Assembly: GCA_003988855.1 (NCBI GenBank)
Contig: QYAI01000014.1
Location: forward strand, 65,973-129,972
From: Arachnopeziza araneosa
Taxonomy: Eukaryota > Ascomycota > Leotiomycetes > Helotiales > Arachnopezizaceae
Reading direction: 5' to 3'
DNA length: 64,000 nucleotides
Numbering within the stretch: the first letter of the stretch is position 1; each line of letters starts with the position of its first letter. The notes below the pieces were generated by a model. That model saw only the letters and a program-made list of their open reading frames with translations, was not told the DNA's origin and searched no databases. Below, one piece after another: positions 43,916-52,586 of the stretch. Both the position numbers and the translations under genes were made by a program.

Positions 43916-44759
43916 TTATCCCATAATCATTCTGCCAACCATATTGTCAATGCCATTCCGTGCCTGCTGTTGAACTTGACTAAAGCGCATGAGACCACAA
44001 CTCTCACTCTCGACATGCTGAACTAAGCCGCTCAAGAGCTTATACTCTCTGCCACAGCTCCTATTGGGACAGTGATATAGTTTTTGTTCATGAGCAGGAC
44101 TCTTAAGGTGGCTGTTGAGGCCTTGAAGGGTGCTGAACTGTCTGGGACAAAGGTAGCATGCGTAGGCGTATCCATTCCAGGCTCTATCGGTAGCGACCGT
44201 TCTAGTGTCACCATAGCCGGGCATCGTTAGGAGGTTTTTAGTAATAATGTGGTTGCGATCAAGACTCCGAATTGCGTTGTTGATCTTTTGTCGGTTCATC
44301 CCGGAAGAACAGGTGCCAGACTCAAGATGGATCTGGCAGCGTAGGGAATTAGTTAACGACCAATTGACTTCCGGGCTGCATTAAAGGGTTCTCATACAAT
44401 TACTCCAGACGCAGTGGAGTAACCATTCTTGCAAAAAGGGCACTCCATTTGACTACCAACATGGATCCGTGAATGCATGTGCTGGAGGGAGGAGGTTAGC
44501 ATCCTACCAACGTGAATAATAGAGGGGGACTTACCTGCATCAAGCTGTTGTGGTTTGAGAACATCCGCTCACAAGACTCGCAATAGGGGTGACCGGAAGC
44601 ATTAGAGCAGTGCTGGTGGAGTGAGTGTTCGCTGGTGAAAGAGTGATCGCAGACATCACAGTCGAAATATTCCACATTGTGAGCTGTACTGTTTTCGAGA
44701 TGTTGATTGAGAGATTCGTACGTATTGAAACTCCGGTCGCATTGATGGCAGTAAGGCAT
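43916..44759 (-). CDS. C2H2 zinc-finger protein, six fingers
   Basis: Exons 44759-44535, 44481-44398 and 44332-43916 encode 241 residues. Fingers in order: CHQCDRSFNTYESLNQH; CDVCDHSFTSEHSLHQH; CESCERMFSNHNSLMQH (completed across intron 1); CPFCKNGYSTASGVIIH ending in Cys (completed across intron 2); CYLCPRQFSTLQGLNSH; and CPNRSCGREYKLLSGLVQH. Intron phases are 0, and each join rebuilds the 12-residue Cys-to-His spacing, which strongly supports the model. The paired short fingers resemble dsRNA/U1-type or DNA-binding C2H2 proteins common in ascomycetes. No other domain is present, so target and role are unknown. Confidence 0.85.
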
Positions 44760-45690
44760 GGTGGATGATGTTTACTGGGGCGTAGAATTGAGTGCCAGGA
44801 GCTTTGTTGTAGAGAGATGAAGCTGAAATAGGGTTCAGGCGTGGGGGAAGATGGCTTCCGTGCCGTTTCACGACGTTTGCTTCAACGACGGGTGTTGCTT
44901 CCTTCTCCTGAAACGAAAAATAAAGGAAGAGGCAAGTAGTCGGGTATCTTCGATGATTGATCATGTGACCCTGGGTTCTGCTTTCCCCTAACAGATTTCA
45001 GGATGATCTAGAAATTTTCGTGCTCAGTTCGGACCATTCTGCTTCTGTATGGAAAAGAATATTAAGATGATAAGCAAAGCCACCTCGACTTGCAGGATGC
45101 TGAATGTATATCTCACATGACCTGACCTCAGGGATCCATTAGCGAGACTTCAGGGGCAGGTATGTTTACAACATAAATCCGAGCAATGGTCATGAAGATA
45201 AGATGAGTATCAACTAGGGAGAACCGAGAAGTTGGTTCATCAAAGAGCATATAGAGAAGGCTCTCCAGATAGTAGTTTTGGCTTCCCATCGCAGTTGGGG
45301 AGAAATTAATATCGGTATTCTCGCTTCCTAGGATCCTATTGACAAGCTTGAGAATGATTATATTGTCAAGTCCAGTCATCATAAATGAGATCAGAACTAT
45401 CAGCAATCGAACGCAAAACATCTATAAATAAACAGAGACTAATTTAACACCTTGTGGATTATGACTTTTATTCCAGAATGCTGGGCTTGGGCAATCAACG
45501 ACGTCTGTCTGTTAGATAAAGCGTAAAGAAGTTGAGTTTTATGATATCACGTAGAAAGCTCGTAGCAAGAACCTCCAGCTTGCCATGTATTAAGAGCTGA
45601 TTTATAGGGTCGTAGCGAGGTAGAAAACCTCAGCAGGATGTGAAGTACAACAGCAGGAACCATCCAACTGCTGGATACTATCCAGACACT
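44760..45690. other. Intergenic with one unexplained minus ORF
   Basis: A 97-codon minus ORF at 45128-45421 (MFCVRLLIVLISFMMTGLDN ... LESLLYMLFDEPTSRFSLVD) has a hydrophobic start and an even composition. I find no family, no partner exon and no signal-peptide cleavage site of good quality. The rest shows nothing. Confidence 0.3.
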
Positions 45691-45816
45691 GAGAACCGTC
45701 CGAACACTGAGAACCGTCCCAGCGCTCAGAACCGTCCGAACACTCAGAACCGTCCGAACACTCAGAACCGTCCGAACACTCAGAACCGTCCGAACACTCA
45801 GAACCGTCCGAACCTG
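45691..45816 (+). repeat. 18-bp minisatellite, seven units
   Basis: Seven head-to-tail copies of CAGAACCGTCCGAACACT, the central four perfect and the edges with substitutions. As 18 is divisible by three, the array keeps every frame open that is open in one unit. That gives NRPNTQ repeats on the plus strand and VRTVLS or SDGSEC repeats on the minus strand. ORFs of 188 codons (45640-46206, +) and 148 codons (45602-46048, -) run through it. Neither has an independent sign of being a gene. Confidence 0.9.
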
Positions 45817-46785
45817 CGAAGTGCAACAAGACACAACGAGCTCGGCTCAAGTCCCAGGGAGAAGAGTAGATCCCAAACCACAGCAAAAGCAAACAAAGCC
45901 ACTCAACCAAAAACCCATCCCACGGATTTACAAGGGATGGGAAGCGGACACACCGACCTCTCATGTGCCCAAGCAAGAGGACAGACATGCGAAACGCAAC
46001 CGACGGGATCCAACCGTGTTTGCCGGAGAGGAGGAAATCGCGGATCATCAGCTACGATCACAGGCAGTCAAGACGGTCAAGGTCGGATCGAGGGACGAGC
46101 GAACTGCAGATCGGAACAAAAATTGAGCAAAGATGAGATGAGATGGAGCAGCCAGGTGTACAGAAAAATTATCAATCAATCAAATCAGACATATCCGAGT
46201 AGGTGATCACTCACCTCACCCTCTACGAGATCCATCCCGGCAACTCTACCTAGGTCCTCGACGAAGCAGGCCAGCAGACGGCCTTGCGGTAAAGAAAAGG
46301 AGTGATAAAGATGGCGAATGGCAACAGAATCGCAAATATGCTTGGGGAGAGGATGCAGACCGGAAAGGGGTGAGCGAGGGAAAAGCTTACTCAGGCTGGA
46401 GAGTCGAGTCGAATTACATGGCCGAGTCAGGCTGCAGAGCCAAGTCAGACTGCATGGTAGAGTCCGGTTGCACAGTCAGGTCCAATCTCAGAACCTCATC
46501 TGATTTCAGAGCCAACTCTGACTGCATGATTAACTCTGACCATGTCTGCGAAATGCAACAAAGACTGAGCAAAGTCTACTCCACCCAGACCTTGGAGGGT
46601 TTGGAAAAGGTCTGACACGATATGGGAAGCAAGGAAGCGAAGTTGCACCCAGAGCCTTTCATTTTCCCTATAATTTTGAACCCTATCCGTACCGAATCCC
46701 GCCAATAGCATGGTCAATAGATATCTCGTTGTTTTCAAACACCAAAACACCATTATCCCTAATTATCCCACGCATGTCAAGCACC
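45817..46785. other. Repeat-rich intergenic DNA
   Basis: Contains the distal parts of repeat-driven ORFs and a second, degenerate minisatellite (listed next). No gene is supported before the bHLH stop codon at 46786. Confidence 0.4.
46400..46545 (+). repeat. Degenerate minisatellite of about 21 bp
   Basis: Related words recur about every 21 bp: CATGGCCGAGTCAGGCTG, CAGAGCCAAGTCAGACTG, CATGGTAGAGTCCGGTTG, CACAGTCAGGTCC, CAGAGCCAACTCTGACTG. The units have drifted by point changes and a short indel. Confidence 0.6.
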
Positions 46786-47749
46786 TCAACTCCCTCCGAG
46801 ACCGCCCATCCCCCTGCTCCTACTCGCACTACTCCTTTCCAGTTCCTCCACCCTCTGTCTCAACGACTCGGTTTCCCTCTCGAGACTCCACCCCTCTTCC
46901 TCGAGCTCACCAATCCTCTCCCGCGCCAGGATGAGCACCTCCGCTTTACTTACTCTCGACCCAGCATTCTTCTTCCATTCTAATCTCGTCGCATCCTGAG
47001 GTAGCGCTTGTAAGAGTGAGTGAAACTCGTCGTTGAGCCGATTCCGATACTGTTTCTCGACTCGATTACGCGATTGTTTGGTTCTCGGCGTTGATGAAGA
47101 AGAGGAGGGAGAAAGAGGTGGAGCAGTGAAGAGAGGAGAAGTTGGAGATTGCTGAACGGGAGCTGTGAGTGTAGGCGGCGAGGCCTTGGGGGAGCGCTTG
47201 GATTTGGACGTCGTTTTGGTGTTGCGTTGGGCTTGGACTTGGCGGTAGAAGATGTGAGGAGTTTCGGAGGAGGTGCTGGCTGGCGGGTTCATGTGATCGC
47301 CTCGGTATTCGTCTCTTCGATGTTCAGATGAAGTCGGATCTGCATGCTCTTCGATTCCGTCGATGCTGGACGGGTGGGTTTCGTAGGCAGACTCTCTCTT
47401 GAACTCAAAGCGGGGTGAAGACTGGCTGAGCAGCGCAAAGGACTGATCGAATGGGTTCCAAGATGCGTCGGGATATAAGCCTCCGTTGGTGGATGTCGAC
47501 GCGGTGGACTCTGTGAAGGGACCTTGCTGCCAGGGCTGAGTGGTAGAGAGGGTCCAGTCGGTGGGATCGCGCAGCAGCGGGACGAGGTAGGGAGGAGGCT
47601 CCTCATTTGAGGAATAATCCTGAGGGACTGGTTAGCATGTTGTTCCAGCAGAATCAATAACGGTGGTACAGTCGTACCAAAGTCGGCGTCTCGCTCTCGA
47701 CAGAAGCGTTCCCGGAGGCTCGGTTGTGGGCACTGCTGAAGGCCATCAT
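46786..47749 (-). CDS. bHLH transcription factor with SREBP-type basic region
   Basis: Exons 47749-47678 and 47619-46786 encode 301 residues. The phase-0 intron joins ETPTL to DYSSNEEPPPYL. The N-terminal 190 residues are a disordered, acidic/Pro/Ser-rich likely activation region. The bHLH domain lies at about 205-275: basic region SRNRVEKQYRNRLNDEFHSL, loop, then RVSKAEVLILARERIGELEE. A leucine-zipper-like helix follows (SLERETESLRQRVEELE). The Tyr in EKQYR is the residue that marks SREBP-class factors. There is no C-terminal membrane segment, so activation by membrane release is not expected. Related fungal proteins control development or metabolism; targets are unknown. The first of two adjacent ATGs was chosen as start. 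Confidence 0.85.
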
Positions 47750-47920
47750 CGGGACAAGTCGAGTTGGCGTCGCAGCTGCTGGAAGTCCTGAGCAGCATGG
47801 CAGCGACGCGGGTAGATATATGCCATCACGCACCGTCGGAACTTACTGTTTTAGGAATGTGAAGCATCTCGAGGGTGGAAAAATGGGAAACCTAATTTCA
47901 GAGTGCATGGCCGTCACGAC

Positions 47921-48003
47921 CAGCAGCAGCAGCGAGGAGCAGAGCAGAGCAGAGCAGAGCAGAGCAAAGCAGAGCAAAACGAAACAAAACAAAACAAAAC
48001 AAA
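47921..48003 (+). repeat. Simple-sequence tract AGC / AGAGC / AAAAC
   Basis: Short AGC run, then repeated AGAGC units, grading into AAAAC units, about 100 bp into the bHLH upstream region. A purine-rich microsatellite that may lie in the transcribed leader. Confidence 0.8.
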
Positions 48004-48378
48004 TCTGGGCTTGCGAGGAGGACACGACCCAGCAAGGGAAGATCTGCCGGGAGCGGGATTTGGCTGCGTCAGGAAGCGCCATGGTTGGGGAGCCCGACAT
48101 GAAAATGTATTTACACCGTCCGCAGCGGTGCAAGTTCAAGACAGGCGCCGACCGATTGGGTGCGAACGGGATACGGGATGCACTTTGCGCTGGATGGTAA
48201 TCGTCTTTGTGGTTAGTGAGCGGTGGAATGGATCATGAAAACATACGATTGTGACGGGACGATGGACGAGGGGGCAGATCGTGGCGTCCAGAGATCGAGA
48301 TCGGAGAAACCCTGCAGCTGCTGCATGTCGACGACCACCAGGAGAAGCCTCCAGAAGGCCTGCGCTTCTCTTCTCACC

Positions 48379-48481
48379 TACCACCACCGCCTGCACNACC
48401 ACCACCGCCTGCACTACCACCACCGCCTGCACTACCACCACCGCCTGCACTACCACCATCACCACCATCACCACCATCACG
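48379..48481 (+). repeat. 18-bp tandem repeat with an ambiguous base, then ACCACCATC units
   Basis: Four copies of CACCACCGCCTGCACTAC are followed by three ACCACCATC-type units. Base 48397 is N, inside the first copy, so the copy number or sequence in the assembly may be unreliable here. Confidence 0.85.
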
Positions 48482-49193
48482 GAGGCCCCGATTCTTCGGG
48501 ACCCGAACACCCTCGGCGTCCTCGCCAGGAGCAGGGCGTTCGCCGCGGCAACACTCTGCCCATAACATGGATACGGAGCTTGGGTCAGTGGCTTTTTCTG
48601 CAATCCCATTCGTGCTCATTTTCCGATGCAGCTGAACAAAGCTCTACTAAAACAGGGATATCTCTGACGACTCCAGCAGAATGCTCCTCGTCCATTTCCG
48701 GTCCCATCCCAGCCACCCAAACGCCACACGGTTCACGCCCAAGACCGCACTCAACACAGCTCATCGACTCTCAAGTCGTCCAGAACACTCGCCAAGGCCG
48801 CGATAATACACAAATTCGTCCCTCGAGCAACGGTGATGTTGTACTATCGCAAGTTAGCAAGCAAGCAAGCAAGTACCCCGAACATCACCCGCAGAACATA
48901 CCGTATGCTTCCCAACCGCCTTCTGGGAGACGGCGGTCATTCTCCCAACTTCATATTCCCCCCACGCTACCACGACGCATCGCATATCCTGGTCTCCCCT
49001 GGCGACCCATTCAGTGGCTGACGTCGCCGCCGTCGCGGGGATGCGGATGGTCCACCGTGGCATTGCTATAGCTCACTTAGAATATATCCCGTTGGGGTGC
49101 ACACAAGACTTACTGCTGAATGATGCATTGCGGATGGAAAAAAGAATGGTTCCGTCGGCGGACTCTGCAACCCTCGTGCTCCCTATCCTCTTC

Positions 49194-50738
49194 TCAAACC
49201 TGAAGAGCTCGTGTCCGTCCGAGTCGAAGAAATCTAAACTCGTCAGCGTTGTCTAGGAGCACTCGGTGGGATGGGAATTCACCCTTTCGCCGACTCATCG
49301 AATCCACCTTTTGATGGCACCTCATCAGCCTCTTCCCTTCCCCATTATCAATATCCCATTCCATCATCCCTGCTGTCTTGAAGCGCCTGCTCATCCTCAT
49401 CTGCAATCCCTTCTTTCCTGCAAAGAACTCCTTCCTGAACCCCGATCCACTCGTGTGTCCCTGTTTGACCATCTTTCCTAGTGGTAGCGGGAGGACCTCT
49501 TCAATCATCTCCAGTTTCTTCGTCGCTGGCCGTCCTGCCCTTAGCACATCCGGAGGATCTCTTGTTTTCCTCACCTTCTCTTCGCTTCTCGACGCCTGCT
49601 CAATCCCGCTCGACATTTCGAATGCAGAGAGTCGACTCCACTCCAAGGTGTGTCGATCTAGCTCTCCAAGCAACCTTCGACTTGGACTAGGTATCTCGGC
49701 CGACTGCTGTTCTGGACTGAAAGTGGGCGTTTGAGATCCTCTCCGAAGCCGCTTACTCAGGCTCGACAAGACTAATGATCTCCTGTTGGTTGTCGGACTC
49801 AGAATCTCGATATCGTTGAGGCTTTTCTTGATCAGATCCCCTGCCTGCAACGCTGGAAGTGCTTTTGAAGGTTCTATCTCAGGGACGATAGGTGCTGAGG
49901 GGGCATTTCGAGATGGGGGATTTAGATGTCTGATTTTGATGTTTGGATCGCGACCCACTAAACGGTTGGCCCTTGGTCGAGTCAGATTTGAAGTGTCAAC
50001 TTTGAGGTTGAGAATGTGATTCATCGACGCCGGTCTAGAGGATGGCGATGATGTGTTTCTAGGCAACATTCTCGCAGCGTCCATGACTGATAGATCCGAA
50101 TTTGCCATCTGAGCCCGTCCATGCTTCCTAGGTTTCGGAGTTGGATAGCTCATCCGGGTTCTTGTGTGTTCTGCCACTGGCATCTCTTTGATGGTCGGTG
50201 TTTCGGGAGGGGTGATAAATTCTGGCATGAACTCTGGCATCAGCTCCGTAAGGTCTGTAATGTTAGCTTGCATTGGAGTACACGGCTCCGATGTTTTGGA
50301 TCCATTTGAATTCGAAGCCGAGTTAGCTCGCGTTGGTTGGATCTCGGTCTGCGAAACATATTTGCTTGTCGCGCCCTCTTCGGAATGAATCGAGCTTGCA
50401 CAGGTAGAAGGCGCCCTCATCCCAGCACTTGAAAGCCTCGAGAACACACTCCCAGTAGGACTCTTCGTGGTATCTGATGAGGAGTCCACAAACGTTTCAA
50501 ACTTCTCCAGTTTTGTTCCCAAAATTGGGGATTCGAAATCTCCTAAATTCTCTTGCCATATTTTGACCTGCGGTAAGATAGGCTCATCTTGAGAGAAGTG
50601 AGATGACGTTGGACTCTCTGGGTCCAAATAGCGAAAAATCATATGCATCAGCGAGGTACTGTCTGGGATCCCACTTTGTTTGCCAGCATTTTGGCGAGCG
50701 CCAGTCCCAGTGACTCGGTTCATCTCCGTAGTAGCCAT
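49194..50738 (-). CDS. Disordered fungal protein of unknown function
   Basis: An intronless ORF of 514 residues from ATG 50738. Composition is Ser/Pro/Thr/Arg-rich, with many potential Ser-Pro/Thr-Pro phosphorylation sites (ITPPETPTI, ILSPTTNRRS, QTPTFSPEQQ). A few better-ordered islands exist: DSTSLMHMIFRYLDPESPTS near the N-terminus, LSSLSKRLRRGSQ and LLGELDRHTLEWSRLSAFEM in the middle, and a basic C-terminal part (GKKGLQMRMSRRFKTAGMME). No membrane segment, signal peptide or known domain. I do not recognise the family. Codon use and length make it a real gene; a scaffold or signalling substrate role would be a guess. Confidence 0.75.
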   Translation of the reverse strand: MATTEMNRVTGTGARQNAGKQSGIPDSTSLMHMIFRYLDPESPTSSHFSQDEPILPQVKIWQENLGDFESPILGTKLEKFETFVDSSSDTTKSPTGSVFSRLSSAGMRAPSTCASSIHSEEGATSKYVSQTEIQPTRANSASNSNGSKTSEPCTPMQANITDLTELMPEFMPEFITPPETPTIKEMPVAEHTRTRMSYPTPKPRKHGRAQMANSDLSVMDAARMLPRNTSSPSSRPASMNHILNLKVDTSNLTRPRANRLVGRDPNIKIRHLNPPSRNAPSAPIVPEIEPSKALPALQAGDLIKKSLNDIEILSPTTNRRSLVLSSLSKRLRRGSQTPTFSPEQQSAEIPSPSRRLLGELDRHTLEWSRLSAFEMSSGIEQASRSEEKVRKTRDPPDVLRAGRPATKKLEMIEEVLPLPLGKMVKQGHTSGSGFRKEFFAGKKGLQMRMSRRFKTAGMMEWDIDNGEGKRLMRCHQKVDSMSRRKGEFPSHRVLLDNADEFRFLRLGRTRALQV

Positions 50739-51453
50739 ATCTGGATAAACTTTGCAGCAAAAGGATAGGAGAAAACGTGGGTGGTGTCAACAGTAATATA
50801 AAACCCAGGAATGCGAAGGGAGATACGGAGATTATGAGAGGCAGCCCATGTCAGAACTTGCTGCGCCTAACCCTGCCATCTCAGATAATCAACAGAAGGA
50901 CGAGAGAACTTAGACCCAAGCTGAGCCGAATTTCGTGGCTCAGCATTGAAAATTGTAGTGCTTTTACGAACCGCAGCAGCGGATTCTTGAAGGAGTGGAA
51001 GAGCATGTAGGCTGAGTACGAGGTTAAGCGAATAAACGAGCAGGAATTTCGAGTAGGCCCAGGATCCCAAAATAGATCTCGCCTCTCACCTCATCTTGGG
51101 CATGACAGTACCGCCACGCTTGAAAATCCCTTCCTGTGCGTGCATCGGAGATTTAATGCTATAGCGGTCGCTGGGCTATATATACTCTGAAGGCGTCTTG
51201 CAGAGGAGGAAAAAGCACTGAAACCCGTCACGTGATACCAAATCCTCCTGCCGTTCCAAGTTGAGGGCTGCACTGATTCATGCTCCATTGAATAGGCAGA
51301 AGGAGTATTCCGTGGAAATGTACTCACTTGGGTAGTGAAACGGCGAAGGAAGGCCAAGAATGAAGTTATTGGATATGTCATTTATTTACAATCTTCATAT
51401 TGTACATCTTCGTTCTCGATGTCGAGCGCACTGATTTATTTTTGGGGTGACTG
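50739..51453. other. Intergenic
   Basis: Upstream region of the disordered-protein gene and 3' region of the complex I gene. Short minus ORFs at 50867-51070 and 51091-51381 lack recognisable features. Confidence 0.4.
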
Positions 51454-52287
51454 CTACGTCGTTGTACCGCGCTCGAAGTATGCCCATTGACCCTCAACAG
51501 GTTTGTCTTCTAAATCCTCCCACCTGTGCAACACGTTAGCTGTTGTCCGAAGCAAGCCCGACCAAAACTTACACCTTGGCCTTTAGCAATGTATCGGCAA
51601 GCTTCAGTTCTCCTTCCGCAACTTCAATAACCTCTTCAATCAATCCTGCACCAATCTTGTTCTCGATATCCTCGATCCTACGTTCTGTTAGTCAAAGTAT
51701 TCTCCTTCCCAAGATCAAACCTACTGTTCAGCAGTCAACTTTGGTTCCGGTTCTAACTCCACCGTCTTCTTGTCTTTGCCAGGTCGTTTCTCGAGGAGAA
51801 TTGCCTGTTCTGCTCTCTCTTCACTCGTCCTTGACCCTTCTAAAGCTGGCCCTTCATCCTTCTCCCCATCCCACTCGTCTTCTATGTCATCCAGCACTCT
51901 ATCAGGCTTGTAGACCACAAAGTATTTTCCATCCTTCAAGACCCTTGTATACTTGCCGCCATCATGATCCACCCCCCCCTCTGGAGTATTGAAAACCTCG
52001 GGATGCTCCTTGACAACCGTCTCCGTTTTCTCCAGCCACTCTTTCAGTCCTGCGGGCTCCACAGCCTGCACAATCTCCAATCGGTACCTCGTAAGCGCCT
52101 CGGTACTCTGTCTGTAGAGACTCGACTCGGGGAACTCCTTCAGTTTGTCGAGCGTGGAAGAGTAGGTGTAGAGGAGTGCCGAGCGTGGAGAGGGGTGTGT
52201 CATGAGCCCACAGAGACCAGTGGGAGTGCCAGCCTCGAGAAACCGACCTGGCTTGGCCGACGCCAGCTGGCGCAGTGTGCGACGCAT
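51454..52287 (-). CDS. Complex I accessory subunit NDUFA5 (N. crassa 29.9 kDa-like)
   Basis: A peripheral-arm subunit of mitochondrial NADH:ubiquinone oxidoreductase. Exons 52287-51725, 51677-51573 and 51523-51454 encode 245 residues. The start MRRTLRQLASAKPGRFLEAG is the family N-terminus and doubles as a basic mitochondrial import sequence. The ETC-C1 NDUFA5 domain follows: PTGLCGLMTHPSPRSALLYT, STLDKLKEFPESSLYRQSTE, ALTRYRLEIV. The C-terminal extension carries DRVLDDIEDEWDGEKDEG, then IGAGLIEEVIEVAEGELKLA and VWEDLEDKPVEGQWAYFERG, typical of fungal orthologues. Both introns are phase 2 and restore this conserved tail. An upstream in-frame TTG was not used. Confidence 0.93.
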
Positions 52288-52586
52288 CGTGCTGAGGTTC
52301 AATGGCGCCGAGTTGTTGCGTTGTGTTGTGAGGGATGTAGTGACGAGACTGTCGGGAAGCTACAAATTGTCTTGGCTCGAGCTTCACTTGAGCGAATTAG
52401 GAATTCAGAAATGGTCAACAAACAACAACCATTCGAATAGGTAGGAGCTTGGAATTTAGCAAGTAGCTTATCTTTAGAGTTTCCTCGAGAGGATTGATTA
52501 TCATGAAAATCAATTTAGCTAATTGATAGATCGGATCCAATATCGATCACGTGATTATCAAGATCGAGGTCTCTCCTTGATCTAAT

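Larger units (their letters stand above)
47750..49193. other. Long repeat-rich region between the bHLH gene and the disordered-protein gene
   Basis: Holds the bHLH promoter and leader and two simple-sequence tracts (listed separately). Forward ORFs through 48223-49071 are His-rich only because of the 18-bp repeat. The long stretch could suit a developmentally regulated transcription-factor gene, but no element is identified. Confidence 0.4.

Noticed and set aside
45602..46206. Overlapping long ORFs on both strands (NRPNTQ and SDGSEC repeats)
   Set aside because: Open frames follow automatically from an 18-bp unit without stops; no initiation context, domain or intron signal supports either.
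48379..48481. CRISPR-like direct repeats
   Set aside because: Units are contiguous with no spacers, and the genome is eukaryotic; this is a minisatellite.
48223..49071. 282-codon forward ORF rich in His
   Set aside because: Driven by the CACCACCGCCTGCACTAC repeat and containing the N base; the rest has no recognisable protein character.
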